Shown piece by piece: positions 54,180 to 64,000 of a DNA stretch of 64,000 bases. Within the stretch, counting starts at the first letter, position 1, and every line of letters begins with the position of its first letter. The notes beneath the pieces are model-generated. The model did no database searches, had not been told where the DNA came from, and worked only from the letters and a program-made list of their open reading frames with translations. Origin of the DNA: Microbacterium sp. No. 7 (GTDB lineage Bacteria; Actinomycetota; Actinomycetes; Actinomycetales; Microbacteriaceae); NCBI RefSeq assembly GCF_001314225.1, contig NZ_CP012697.1:2604001-2668000 (forward strand), read 5' to 3'. A program made the translations under genes and the position numbers.

Positions 54180-56765
54180 ATGACTGCGCAGATTCCCGAC
54201 AAGCCCGCTCTGGAAGGCCTCGAGCCCAAGTGGGATGCCGCCTGGTCGGAGCAGGGCACGTACCTGTTCGACCGCGACGCCGCGCGTGCGAAGGGCCGCG
54301 CGGGCGTGTTCTCGGTCGACACCCCCCCGCCGACCGCGTCGGGCTCGCTGCACATCGGCCACGTGTTCAGCTACACGCACACCGACGTCAAGGTGCGCTA
54401 CGAGCGCATGCGCGGCAAGACCGTGTTCTACCCCATGGGATGGGACGACAACGGCCTGCCCACGGAGCGCCGCGTGCAGAACTACTACGGCGTGCGCTGC
54501 GACCCGTCGCTGCCGTACGAGGCCGGCTTCACCCCGCCGTTCCAGGGCGACGCGAAGAGCCTCAAGCCCGCCGACCAGGTGCCGATCAGCCGGCGCAACT
54601 TCATCGAGCTGTGCGAGAAGCTGACGATCGAGGACGAGAAGCAGTTCGAGGACCTCTTCCGCCAGCTCGGCCTCTCCGTCGACTGGACCCAGACGTACCG
54701 CACGATCTCGGACGACACGATCCGCACGAGCCAGCTCGCGTTCCTGCGCGGCCTGGAGCGCGGCGAGGCCTACCAGGCCCTCGCGCCCACGCTGTGGGAC
54801 ATCGACTTCCGCTCCGCGATCGCGCAGGCCGAGCTCGAGGACCGCGAGCAGCCCGCCTCATACCACCGCATCGCGTTCCACAAGAGCGACGGCTCGGGCG
54901 ACATCCAGATCGAGACGACGCGACCCGAGCTGCTGCCCGCGTGCGTCGCGCTCGTGGCCAACCCCGACGACGAGCGCTACCAGCCCTACTTCGGCTCGAC
55001 GGTGCGCACGCCGCTGTTCGACGTCGAGGTGCCGGTGCTCGCGCACCACCTCGCGCAGCAGGACAAGGGCTCGGGCATCGCGATGATCTGCACCTTCGGC
55101 GACGTGACCGACATCATCTGGTGGCGCGAGCTCGACCTGCCCAACCGCACGATCCTCGGCCGCGACGGCCGCGTGATCGAGGAGGCGCCCGAGGCGATCG
55201 TGTCGGATGCCGGCCGGGCCGCGTACGCCGAGCTCGCGGGCAAGACCGTGTTCAGCGCCAAGAAGCGCGTCGTCGAGCTGCTCGAGGCCTCGGGTGAGCT
55301 GATCGAGGTGTCGAAGCCGTTCAGTCACCCCGTGAAGTTCTACGAGAAGGGCGACCGCCCGCTGGAGATCGTCTCGACGCGTCAGTGGTACATCCGCAAC
55401 GGCGCCCGCGACGAGGCGCTGCGCGACCGGCTCATCGAGCTCGGGCAGCAGATGCGCTGGCACCCCGACTTCATGCGCGTGCGCTACGAGAACTGGGTCG
55501 GCGGCCTCACCGGCGACTGGCTCGTGTCGCGCCAGCGCTTCTTCGGCGTGCCGATCCCCGTGTGGTACGCCCTCGACGAGAACGGCGAGCGCGACTACGA
55601 CCGCGTGCTGCTGCCGGATGCCGCCGCGCTGCCGATCGACCCGACCGTCGACGTGCCCGCCGGCTACAGCGAGGACCGGCGCGGCGTGCCGGGCGGCTTC
55701 GAGGCCGAGGCCGACATCCTCGACACGTGGGCGACCTCGTCGCTCACGCCGCAGCTCGCGGGCGGCTGGCAGCGCGACGACGAGCTGTGGAGCCTCGTCG
55801 CGCCGTTCGACGTGCGCCCGCAGGGCCAGGACATCATCCGCACCTGGCTGTTCTCCACCATGCTGCGCAGCGCGCTCGAGGACGACCGGGCGCCGTGGAC
55901 GGATGCCGCGATCAGCGGCTTCATCGTCGACCCCGACCGCAAGAAGATGTCGAAGTCGAAGGGCAACGTCGTCACCCCGGCCGACATCCTCGCCGGCCAC
56001 GGCACCGACGCGGTGCGCTACTGGGCCGCGTCGAGCCGCCTGGGCGCCGACGCCGCGTTCGACCCGCAGAACCCCACGCAGGTGAAGATCGGCCGCCGCC
56101 TGGCGATCAAGGTGCTGAACGCCGCGAAGTTCGTGCTCTCGTTCCCCGTCCCCGAGGGGGCGCGGATCACGCACGCGCTCGACGCCTCGATGCTCGCGAC
56201 CCTCGACCAGGTCGTCCGCGATGCGACACGGGCGTTCGAGGCGTACGACCACGCCCGGGCCCTGGAGATCACGGAGTCGTTCTTCTGGACGTTCTGCGAC
56301 GACTACCTCGAGCTCGTCAAGGAGCGCGCCTACGACCGGGCCGACGTGGGGCAGGCGTCCGCGGCGCTCGCGCTGCGTCTCGCGCTGTCGACGCTGCTGC
56401 GCCTGCTCGCTCCCGTGCTCGCGTTCGCGACCGAGGAGGCGTGGTCGTGGTTCGAGGAGGGCTCGATCCACACGGCGCCGTGGCCCGAGCCGCTCGGCGA
56501 CGGGTCCGACGCCGCGGGCGACCCCGCCGTGCTCACGCAGGTGAGCGCCGCGCTCATCGGCATCCGCCGGGCGAAGACCGAGGCGAAGGCCTCGCAGAAG
56601 ACGCCCGTGACGTCGCTCGCGATCGCGGGGCCCGCCGAGGCGCTCGACGCCGTGCGCCTCGCCGAGGGCGACCTCAAGGCCGTGGGCCGCATCGCCGAGA
56701 TCGCCTATGCCGACGCCGACGCCCTCACCGTGAGCGACGTCGTGCTCACGCCGCAGGAGGTCTGA
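54180..56765 (+). CDS. valS: valyl-tRNA synthetase
   Basis: An 861-residue class I synthetase that charges tRNA-Val. The HIGH motif is in SLHIGHVFSYTHTD, KMSKS in DRKKMSKSKGNVV, and a WDDNGLPTE segment is typical of the editing-type ValS. The C-terminal tRNA-binding part includes RRAKTEAKASQKTPV. It begins after a GAGGAGAG ribosome site. Unlike ileS it has no T-box leader. Confidence 0.97.
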   Translation: MTAQIPDKPALEGLEPKWDAAWSEQGTYLFDRDAARAKGRAGVFSVDTPPPTASGSLHIGHVFSYTHTDVKVRYERMRGKTVFYPMGWDDNGLPTERRVQNYYGVRCDPSLPYEAGFTPPFQGDAKSLKPADQVPISRRNFIELCEKLTIEDEKQFEDLFRQLGLSVDWTQTYRTISDDTIRTSQLAFLRGLERGEAYQALAPTLWDIDFRSAIAQAELEDREQPASYHRIAFHKSDGSGDIQIETTRPELLPACVALVANPDDERYQPYFGSTVRTPLFDVEVPVLAHHLAQQDKGSGIAMICTFGDVTDIIWWRELDLPNRTILGRDGRVIEEAPEAIVSDAGRAAYAELAGKTVFSAKKRVVELLEASGELIEVSKPFSHPVKFYEKGDRPLEIVSTRQWYIRNGARDEALRDRLIELGQQMRWHPDFMRVRYENWVGGLTGDWLVSRQRFFGVPIPVWYALDENGERDYDRVLLPDAAALPIDPTVDVPAGYSEDRRGVPGGFEAEADILDTWATSSLTPQLAGGWQRDDELWSLVAPFDVRPQGQDIIRTWLFSTMLRSALEDDRAPWTDAAISGFIVDPDRKKMSKSKGNVVTPADILAGHGTDAVRYWAASSRLGADAAFDPQNPTQVKIGRRLAIKVLNAAKFVLSFPVPEGARITHALDASMLATLDQVVRDATRAFEAYDHARALEITESFFWTFCDDYLELVKERAYDRADVGQASAALALRLALSTLLRLLAPVLAFATEEAWSWFEEGSIHTAPWPEPLGDGSDAAGDPAVLTQVSAALIGIRRAKTEAKASQKTPVTSLAIAGPAEALDAVRLAEGDLKAVGRIAEIAYADADALTVSDVVLTPQEV

Positions 56766-56766
56766 C

Positions 56767-56988
56767 ATGCAGCTGGGCACGAGGTGGGCGGCCGGCTCCG
56801 AGCCGCCCGCCTCGGTTCCCGCGGTGCTGCGCGCGGCGATCGCCGAGGTCGAGGCCCGCGCGGCCGACCCCGGAGCGCGCTGGACGCTGACCTGGCTGGA
56901 GGGCCGGCCGATCGCGGAGCTCGACGCCGGCTGGGAGGTGCTCGTCGACGCCGCGGGCGACGTCGTCGCGCGCCCTTTCGACGACTGA
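56767..56988 (+). CDS. small conserved-looking hypothetical protein
   Basis: A 73-residue protein directly after valS (ATG two bases after the stop codon). It has one helix (VLRAAIAEVEARA) and a beta hairpin (WTLTWLEGRPIAELDAGWEV then LVDAAGDVVARPF). The codon use matches its neighbours. The function is unknown; it resembles a small DUF found after valS in related genomes, but I cannot name it. Confidence 0.65.
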   Translation: MQLGTRWAAGSEPPASVPAVLRAAIAEVEARAADPGARWTLTWLEGRPIAELDAGWEVLVDAAGDVVARPFDD

Positions 56989-57002
56989 CCTAGGCTGAAC
57001 GG

Positions 57003-59060
57003 GTGACGGATGCCGCGCCCAACCCCCTCCTCGCCTCCCCCTCGCTCCCCTACGGGCTGCCCGACTACCGGGCCATCCGTCCCGAGCACTACCTGCCGGC
57101 GTTCGAGGCCGCCTTCGCGGAGCATCTCCGCGAGGTCGAGGCCGTCGCCGCGAACCCCGACGCGCCGACCTTCGAGAACACCCTCGTGGCGCTCGAGCGC
57201 GCCGGCGAGCTGCTGGCACGGGTGTCGGGGGCCTTCTACACCGTCTCGTCCGCCGACGCGACCGACGAGATCCAGGCGATCGACGAGACCCTGGCCCCGC
57301 TCATGTCGGCCCACCACGACGCCATCCGGTTCGACGCCCGCCTCTACGCGCGCATCCGCGAGCTGTACGAGCGCATCGACGAGCTGGGCCTGGACGCCGA
57401 GAGCCGCTACCTGCTGCAGCGTCGCCACGACGAGCTGACACACGCGGGCGCGGGACTCGACGAGGAGGCGAAGACGCGGCTCACCGGGATCAACCAGCAG
57501 CTGTCGCAGCTGACCACGGCGTTCGAGAAGAACCTGCTCGCCGACACGAACGAGCTGGCGGTCGTCTTCGACGACGCCGCCGAGCTCGACGGGCTGACGG
57601 AGGGCGAGCTGTCGGCGACGGCGCAGAACGCCGCCGATCGCGGCCTGCCGGGGAAGCACGTCGTCACGCTCACGCTGTTCACGGGGCATCCGTATCTGGG
57701 TTCGCTCACGAACCGCGAGAGCCGTCGCCGGCTGCTGGAGGCGTCGCGCGCCCGCGGCGCCCACGGCGGCGCGCACGACAACCGGGACGTGCTGCGGCGG
57801 ATCGTGCGGCTGCGGGCCGAGCGCGCCGCGCTGCTCGGCCATCCGACCCACGCGAGCTACGTGACGAGCGACGAGACGGCGGGCTCGCCCGAGGCCGTGC
57901 ACGCCATGCTGCGCCGTCTCGCCGCGCCGGCGGCGGAGAACGCCCGTCGCGAGCAGGCGGCGCTGCAGCGGCTCGTCGACGCAGAGGCGGAGCCGTTCGC
58001 GCTCGAGGCCCACGACTGGGCGTTCCACACCGAGAAGGTGCGACAGGAGCGGTACGCGATCGACCGCACCGCGCTGCGGCCGTGGTTCGAGGCCGAGCGG
58101 GTGCTGCAGCACGGCGTGTTCCGCGCGGCGACGGAGCTGTACGGCGTCACGTTCGCCGAACGGGGCGACCTGGCCGGCTACCACCCCGACGTGCGGGTGT
58201 TCGAGGTGTTCGAGCCCGACGGCGGCCCGCTCGGCCTGTACACGCTCGACCTGTACACGCGCGACACCAAGCGCGGCGGCGCGTGGATGAACTCGATCGT
58301 CGCGCAGTCGCGCCTGCGCGGCACGCAGCCGATCGTCACGAACAACCTGAACGTCGCCAGGCCCGCCGCCGGCCGGCCGACGCTGCTGACGCTCGACGAG
58401 GTCACGACGCTCTTCCACGAGTTCGGGCACGCGCTGCACGGCCTGTTCGCGACCGTCACCTACCCGCGCTTCGCGGGCACGAACGTGTACCGTGACTTCG
58501 TGGAGTTCCCGAGCCAGGTCAACGAGATGTGGATCCTGTGGCCCGAGATCCTCATGGGCTACGCGCGTCACGCCGACACCGGCGAGCCGCTGCCGCAGGA
58601 CGTCGTCGACCGGCTGCGGGCGTCGGAGACCTTCAACCAGGGCTTCGCGACGAGCGAGTACCTCGCGGCGTCGTGGCTCGACCAGGCCTGGCACTCGCTC
58701 TCGGCCGCCGAGGCGGCCTCCGACATCGACGTCGCGACGTTCGAGGCGCGCGCCCTGGCCGACATCGGCCTCGACAACCCGGCCGTGCCGACGCGCTACT
58801 CGTCGACGTACTTCGCCCACGTGTTCTCGGGCGGCTACAGCGCCGGGTACTACTCGTACATCTGGAGCGAGGTGCTCGACGCCGACACGGTCGAGTGGTT
58901 CCGCGAGAACGGCGGGCTCACGCGCGAGAACGGCGAGCGCTTCCGCCGGCGCCTGCTCGGCGTCGGCGGGGCGAAGGACCCGCTGGAGGCCTACCGCGAC
59001 TTCCGCGGCCGAGACGCCGAGATCGCGCCGCTCCTGGCACGTCGGGGCCTCGACGCCTGA
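57003..59060 (+). CDS. M3-family oligopeptidase (peptidyl-dipeptidase Dcp/oligopeptidase A type)
   Basis: A 685-residue cytosolic zinc metallopeptidase. The active site is HEFGHALHGLFA (HExxH-type HEFGH, about 475-479) with a downstream Glu in FVEFPSQVNE. The N-terminal helical half and the YSSTYFAHVFSGGYSAGYYS segment near 600 are typical. It degrades short peptides. TAGGCT (56991-56996) lies six bases before the GTG start, a leaderless layout. Confidence 0.93.
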   Translation: MTDAAPNPLLASPSLPYGLPDYRAIRPEHYLPAFEAAFAEHLREVEAVAANPDAPTFENTLVALERAGELLARVSGAFYTVSSADATDEIQAIDETLAPLMSAHHDAIRFDARLYARIRELYERIDELGLDAESRYLLQRRHDELTHAGAGLDEEAKTRLTGINQQLSQLTTAFEKNLLADTNELAVVFDDAAELDGLTEGELSATAQNAADRGLPGKHVVTLTLFTGHPYLGSLTNRESRRRLLEASRARGAHGGAHDNRDVLRRIVRLRAERAALLGHPTHASYVTSDETAGSPEAVHAMLRRLAAPAAENARREQAALQRLVDAEAEPFALEAHDWAFHTEKVRQERYAIDRTALRPWFEAERVLQHGVFRAATELYGVTFAERGDLAGYHPDVRVFEVFEPDGGPLGLYTLDLYTRDTKRGGAWMNSIVAQSRLRGTQPIVTNNLNVARPAAGRPTLLTLDEVTTLFHEFGHALHGLFATVTYPRFAGTNVYRDFVEFPSQVNEMWILWPEILMGYARHADTGEPLPQDVVDRLRASETFNQGFATSEYLAASWLDQAWHSLSAAEAASDIDVATFEARALADIGLDNPAVPTRYSSTYFAHVFSGGYSAGYYSYIWSEVLDADTVEWFRENGGLTRENGERFRRRLLGVGGAKDPLEAYRDFRGRDAEIAPLLARRGLDA

Positions 59061-59080
59061 CGGTGCCCCGGACGCCGGCC

Positions 59081-59650
59081 TCACCCGTCGGCGGGCGGCG
59101 CGCCGACGGCGTAGACGAGCCGGGCGAACTGGCCCGCCGCGCGCGCCGAGACGAGCCGCAGGCGATCGGACTCGATGCGGCGCGGCAGGAGCGGGGCACC
59201 GCCGGCGAGCAGCACCGGGGCGATCGAGACGGCGATCTCGTCGAGCGCGCCGATGTCGGCGAACTGTCCGGCGAGGTCGCCGCCGCCGACCACCCACACG
59301 TCGCGGTCGCCCGCCGCCGCGCGGATCGCGGGCAGCGCCTCGGCCACCGGCCCCCGGACGAACCGCACGTCGGCGCCCGCCGGCACCGGCAGGTCGCGTG
59401 TCGTGAAGACGTACACCGGGCGCTCGCCGTGGAACTCCGCCCACTTCTCCGGGTGCGCGAGCAGGTCGGACTCCGCGAGCAGCCACTCGTACGTCGTGGA
59501 CCCCTCCACGAGCACGCCCGCGTTCGCCGGCAGGAGGCTCTCGTCGGGGCTGTCGCCGCCCTCCACCGCGAACAGCCAGCCCAGCGAGTTGTGCTCGTCC
59601 GCGATCCAGCCGTTGAGGGAGGTCGCCGTGTCGAAGAGGAATCGTGTCAT
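59081..59650 (-). CDS. RibD C-terminal/dihydrofolate-reductase-like protein
   Basis: A 189-residue protein of the RibD_C family: MTRFLFDTATSLNGWIADEH, a PVYVFTTRDLPVP strand, DVWVVGGGDLAGQF (NADPH-binding GGG) and LDEIAVSIAPVLLAGGAPLL. Stand-alone members act as NADPH-dependent reductases of unknown substrate. TAGCAT lies seven bases before ATG 59650. It is convergent with the M3 peptidase, 20 bases away. Confidence 0.88.
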   Translation of the reverse strand: MTRFLFDTATSLNGWIADEHNSLGWLFAVEGGDSPDESLLPANAGVLVEGSTTYEWLLAESDLLAHPEKWAEFHGERPVYVFTTRDLPVPAGADVRFVRGPVAEALPAIRAAAGDRDVWVVGGGDLAGQFADIGALDEIAVSIAPVLLAGGAPLLPRRIESDRLRLVSARAAGQFARLVYAVGAPPADG

Positions 59651-59746
59651 GACCGCGATGCTAGGCGGCACCTCCGACATCGCCGGGGCGATGGCCCCGA
59701 CCGGGTCGCTGAGCCTAGGCTGGCGGAAGACCGACAGGAGGCCATC

Positions 59747-60244
59747 ATGACCCTCGTTCCCGACGCGCCCCGCAGCCTCGCCGATCGCATCGACCTCGAG
59801 CCGCTCCCCCTCGCCGTGGTGCGTCACGCGGGCCTGCGCCTCGACGACCTGCGCAGCGTCTTCGACGCGGGCTTCTCCGCCCTCGGCCGCGCCTTCGCGG
59901 GCGGGGCTCTCACGCCCACGAGCCCGGCGATCGCGATCTACCGCGGCGACCCGCAGGACGTGTTCGACCTCGAGCTCGGGTTCGTGGTCACGGCCGCGCC
60001 GCGGACGCCCATCGTGGATCGCGGCACGGAGATCACGGCATCCGCCCTCCCCGCCGGACCGGCCCTCGCGACGACGCACGTCGGCGACTACGACGGGCTC
60101 GGCGAGGCGTGGGGCTCCCTCGTCGCCGAGGGGGCCGAGCAGGGTGCGGGCCCCGCCGGCGTCTGGATCGAGATCTACGTGACCGACCCGTCGAACGCCG
60201 AGGACGAGCTGCGCACCGACCTCATCATGCCGATCGCGGGCTGA
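59747..60244 (+). CDS. GyrI-like effector-binding domain protein
   Basis: A 165-residue protein of the GyrI/AraC effector-binding type (LPLAVVRHAGLRLDDL, PTSPAIAIYRGDPQDVFDLE, ATTHVGDYDGLGEAWGSLVA, WIEIYVTDP, DLIMPI). Such single-domain proteins bind small hydrophobic cations and may sequester or hydrolyse xenobiotics. AGGAGG stands before ATG 59747. Confidence 0.88.
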   Translation: MTLVPDAPRSLADRIDLEPLPLAVVRHAGLRLDDLRSVFDAGFSALGRAFAGGALTPTSPAIAIYRGDPQDVFDLELGFVVTAAPRTPIVDRGTEITASALPAGPALATTHVGDYDGLGEAWGSLVAEGAEQGAGPAGVWIEIYVTDPSNAEDELRTDLIMPIAG

Positions 60245-60271
60245 CCGCCGATCGCAGGCCGATGCCGCGGG

Positions 60272-61540
<1,269 letters not shown>

Positions 61541-61697
61541 CTCGCTCCTCCTCGTGGACGGATCAGGAAGCACCTTGAGCCTAACCGGTCGCACCGACAT
61601 GATGGCGGATTGATCGACGCACCTCGTCATCGTGCGTCGCGGGAGAATAGGCTGAGCGATGCCGCCGGCCTTCGCCGAGCAGAAGGCTGCCGATCAA

Positions 61698-61731
61698 TAT
61701 AATGGTTCGATTCGATGTCCATCGATCGAAC
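61698..61731 (+). promoter_or_regulatory. promoter with palindromic operator of the FadR-type regulator
   Basis: TATAAT at 61698-61703 is followed within a few bases by GTTCGAT (61705-61711) and ATCGAAC (61725-61731) with inner arms CGATG and CATCG. Only one extra T spoils the symmetry. Its place at the expected transcription start suggests self-repression by the GntR-family protein encoded next. Confidence 0.65.
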
Positions 61732-61743
61732 AAGGAGGCGGCC

Positions 61744-62478
61744 ATGAATCGCAGAGCCGCTCGACCGCTGAAGACCGCGATCTTCGTGGCGCAGCAGATC
61801 GTCGCCGACATCAACCGCCGGGGAAACATCCCCGGCGACCGTCTGCCCCCCGAGCGCGCGATGCTCGAGCAGTACGAAGTGGGCCGGGGAACGCTACGCG
61901 AGTCGCTGCGCTTCCTCGAGCTCCAAGGCATCATCATGCTCAAGCCCGGACCCGGCGGCGGGCCCGTGGTGCAAGCGCCCGACGCGTCGGGGCTGGCAAC
62001 GACGCTCACGCTTCTCATGCAGTTCGGCGGCGCGACGCTGCAGACGCTCATCGAGTCGCGGCGTGGCCTGGAACCGCTGACAGCCCGCCTCGCGGCGAGC
62101 CGCATGACCGTCGCTCAACGGCAGTCGCTCACCGAGAACCTCGAGCTCATGTCGGCGCACATCGACGACAACGAATCGTTCCTCCACTACAACCGCGACT
62201 TCCACATCGAGCTCGCGCACGGGTCCGCCAACGTGATCTACGGATGCGTCGTCGACGCACTGGCGCACCTCATCGACGGCCACACCGTGGGCGTGACCTA
62301 CTCGGAGCCCCGCCGCCGAGCCGTGCTCGACGCGCATCGCCGGATCCATCACGCCATCCTGAACTCCGATCCCGATGCCGCCGAGAACGCGATGGCGCTG
62401 CACATTCAGGAGTACATGGACTATGTCGTCGCGCGCCACCCGAGTGCGCTGGATGCGCGCATCGTCTGGGAGCTCTGA
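61744..62478 (+). CDS. GntR/FadR-family transcriptional regulator
   Basis: A 244-residue protein with an N-terminal GntR winged helix (ADINRRGNIPGDRLPPERAM, YEVGRGTLRESLRFLELQGI) and a C-terminal FCD all-helical ligand domain (about 95-230). Such FadR-type regulators usually sense acids or acyl-CoA and control catabolic genes. The neighbours on the other strand, an SMP-30 family protein and an acyl-CoA synthetase, are likely targets. AGGAGG is upstream of ATG 61744. Confidence 0.9.
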   Translation: MNRRAARPLKTAIFVAQQIVADINRRGNIPGDRLPPERAMLEQYEVGRGTLRESLRFLELQGIIMLKPGPGGGPVVQAPDASGLATTLTLLMQFGGATLQTLIESRRGLEPLTARLAASRMTVAQRQSLTENLELMSAHIDDNESFLHYNRDFHIELAHGSANVIYGCVVDALAHLIDGHTVGVTYSEPRRRAVLDAHRRIHHAILNSDPDAAENAMALHIQEYMDYVVARHPSALDARIVWEL

Positions 62479-62493
62479 CCGAGCGACGCGGTC

Positions 62494-63357
62494 TCAGATC
62501 TCGACGGCCCAGACCGATCCGCCTCGCACCTCGCGCGCCTTGGCAGGGTTGAGCGGGTGGAAGCCGGCGCACACGTAGAGCGTGCGTCCCTCCTCCCCTC
62601 CGACCGCACACGCCGACGGGCTGCCGGCCTGCGCGGGCAACGTCACCCGTGCGACGAGCCGGCCCTCGGCATCCCAGCAGAGCACGTCGCGCGATGCGGG
62701 GAAGGCGACCCAGAGTCCCTCGCTCCCCCACGACATGCCGTCGGGCACCGGCGGCGTCTCGACGAACGTACGCCGCGAGCCCGTGACGGACAGGTCGACG
62801 GCGGTGATGCGAGCGCCCGAAGACTCCGCGACGTAGAACGTCGTCCCGTCGCTCGCCATGCCGTTCGCATCGTCGAACCCGCCGAGCTCGTCGGCCGAGC
62901 GCACCCGGCCGGAAGCGTCGAACGCCAGCAGAGGTGCTGCGGTCGCCGGTTCCCGGGCAAAGAAATCGGAGCCGAACTGGCTGACGAAGCCGGTGCCGTC
63001 ATCGAAGAGGATGAGGTCGTTGGCCGTGCCGCCCGGGAGAGGTCGCAGGTCGGCGAACAGCTCGGGGTCGCCCGACGCACCGCGGAAGCGGTAGACGATG
63101 CGCTCGAGCATCGACACCACGAGCAGATCCCCCTCGGCGGTCAGCCCTGTGCCTCCCGCCAGCGCGGAGCCGTCGTCACCGGGAGGAGGCAGCGTCGCGA
63201 GCACGCGCACCTCGCCGTCGGCGTAGCCGAGGACAGTGCCCGCGTGCATATCCGAGAAGATCAGGCCCGCAGAGGTCCATCGCGGGCATTCCGGCCAGGT
63301 CAGCCCGCTCACGAGCAGCCGGCCGCCCGTGATCTCGCGTGTCTGCACCCCGCTCAT
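62494..63357 (-). CDS. SMP-30/gluconolactonase-family protein
   Basis: A 287-residue beta-propeller of the SMP-30/Gnl/LRE type: GLTWPECPRWTSAGLIFSDM, GGTGLTAEGDLLVVSMLER, NDLILFDDGTGFVSQFGSDF and SWGSEGLWVAFP strands. Metal ligands typical of the family (Glu near the start, Asn in NDL, Asn-Gly in DANGMA and Asp in a late strand) are visible. It may be a lactonase or hydrolase in a catabolic pathway with the acyl-CoA synthetase. Confidence 0.88.
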   Translation of the reverse strand: MSGVQTREITGGRLLVSGLTWPECPRWTSAGLIFSDMHAGTVLGYADGEVRVLATLPPPGDDGSALAGGTGLTAEGDLLVVSMLERIVYRFRGASGDPELFADLRPLPGGTANDLILFDDGTGFVSQFGSDFFAREPATAAPLLAFDASGRVRSADELGGFDDANGMASDGTTFYVAESSGARITAVDLSVTGSRRTFVETPPVPDGMSWGSEGLWVAFPASRDVLCWDAEGRLVARVTLPAQAGSPSACAVGGEEGRTLYVCAGFHPLNPAKAREVRGGSVWAVEI

Positions 63358-63411
63358 CCTTCTTCGCTTCCTCTCCGCACCACGGCCAGGCCGCGAATCG
63401 GCGGGTCCGCG

Positions 63412-64000
63412 TCAGCCGCCGACGGCACGGTCCGCGCCATCCCAGTACCGCGCGCGCAGGTCACGCCGCATGAGCTTGCCCGAAGAGTTCTTCGGCAGCT
63501 CGTCGACGATCTCGATCCGCCGAGGCTGCTTGTAGCCCGCGATGCCTTCGCGACATGCTCGCGCGATCGCCTCGGTCGTGAGTCCCGCGCCCGGCTCCGC
63601 GACGACCGCGGCCAGCACCGTCTCGCCCCACTTGGGATCGGGGATGCCCACGACGGCGACCTCGGCGACGCCGGGCACCGTCGAGATCACAGCCTCGACC
63701 TCACTCGGAAAGACGTTGAAGCCGCCCGAGACGATGAGATCGCGCTTGCGGTCGACGATGTAGAGATAGCCGTTCTCCAGCACCCCGATGTCGCCGGAGG
63801 CAAGCCAGCCGTCGTCGCCGATGATCGTCTCGCCGGGGAGCCGCCAGTATCCGGCGAGCACCTGGTCGCCTCGCACCTGCACCTCTCCGGGCTCTCCGTC
63901 GGGCAGTTCGTCGCCGTCGCCGTCGACGATCCGCAGGTCGATGAACGGAGTGACCCGGCCGGCGCTCGCGAGCGTCTTCGGCACGCTGCCGTCGGGGAGC
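63412..64000 (-). CDS. acyl-CoA synthetase/AMP-binding enzyme, C-terminal part (5' end outside window)
   Basis: 196 complete codons of the C-terminal part are visible. The adenylation core motif DGWLASGDIG and the hinge LYIVDRKRDLIVSGGFNVF are present, and the catalytic Lys is in PKNSSGKLMRRDL near the C-terminus. This is the layout of AMP-forming acid-CoA ligases (fatty or aromatic acid type). It runs off the window edge, so the acid cannot be predicted. It is divergent from the FadR-type regulator and in the same direction as the SMP-30 gene. Confidence 0.92.
   Translation of the reverse strand, partial: LPDGSVPKTLASAGRVTPFIDLRIVDGDGDELPDGEPGEVQVRGDQVLAGYWRLPGETIIGDDGWLASGDIGVLENGYLYIVDRKRDLIVSGGFNVFPSEVEAVISTVPGVAEVAVVGIPDPKWGETVLAAVVAEPGAGLTTEAIARACREGIAGYKQPRRIEIVDELPKNSSGKLMRRDLRARYWDGADRAVGG

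Noticed and set aside
54858..59486. A 1,542-codon minus-strand frame opposite valS and the M3 peptidase
   Set aside because: The composition is that of an antisense frame in high-GC DNA, and it runs across two well-supported genes.

Overview
The window is a high-GC actinobacterial chromosome segment. The core genes point to Microbacteriaceae, probably Microbacterium: the rplU-rpmA-obg-proB-proA-nadD-rsfS order, an ileS T-box, a vitamin K epoxide reductase homologue, and many genes whose -10 box lies 6-8 bases before the start codon (leaderless). The genus is an inference from gene content, not a database match.

Region 1 (1-13.1 kb) is one end of an integrative conjugative element. It carries a VirB4-like ATPase, a TraG/VirD4-like coupling protein, an SSB-like protein, a DUF4913 protein and a large serine recombinase. 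Between the VirB4-like and TraG-like genes sits inserted cargo: a CmtR-type sensor with a CtpG-type metal-efflux ATPase, then a three-gene recombination module (tyrosine recombinase, small HTH protein, large zinc-ribbon protein). A degraded 3' end of a second zinc-ribbon gene lies on the other side of the metal genes, so the metal genes are bracketed by related ends. A strongly folded non-coding segment of about 170 nt precedes the serine recombinase.

Region 2 (13.06-25.06 kb) is a second element inserted in the 3' half of tRNA-Ala(GGC). It is bounded by a perfect 49-bp direct repeat and has a tyrosine integrase with an apparent Lsr2-like insert, an excisionase-like HTH gene, a RepA-type helicase next to a 26-bp perfect palindrome, and a 1,070-residue phage tape measure protein with no capsid, portal or terminase gene. 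An IS1081-like IS256-family element, a 2.2-copy 70-bp tandem repeat and an apparently frameshifted DUF2510 gene lie near the left end. It looks like a phage-derived or satellite-like element. Its left att site lies inside the 3' end of the region 1 recombinase gene, so the two elements are stacked at one tRNA.

Region 3 (25-43.5 kb) is core housekeeping: rsfS, nadD, proA, proB, obg, rpmA, rplU with a hairpin leader, DUF4031, RNase E/G, a VKOR homologue, ndk, DUF4233, folC, ileS behind a T-box, and an NSS transporter with its small MetS-like subunit.

Region 4 (43.7-52.9 kb) is transport. A five-gene Opp/Nik-type operon (two ATPases, an MFS transporter, a lipoprotein binding protein, a fused double permease) sits behind a Fur/Zur-like box that overlaps its promoter; a metallophore or metal-chelate role is the best inference. 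An OsmC-family gene then diverges from a MetNIQ-type operon across a 21-bp palindromic operator.

Region 5 (52.9-64 kb) has an AbiEi/DUF559-type gene flanked by two near-identical palindromic repeats, then valS, an M3 peptidase, a RibD-like reductase, a GyrI-like protein, clpX, a FadR-type regulator with its own operator, an SMP-30 family protein and the C-terminal part of an acyl-CoA synthetase running off the end.
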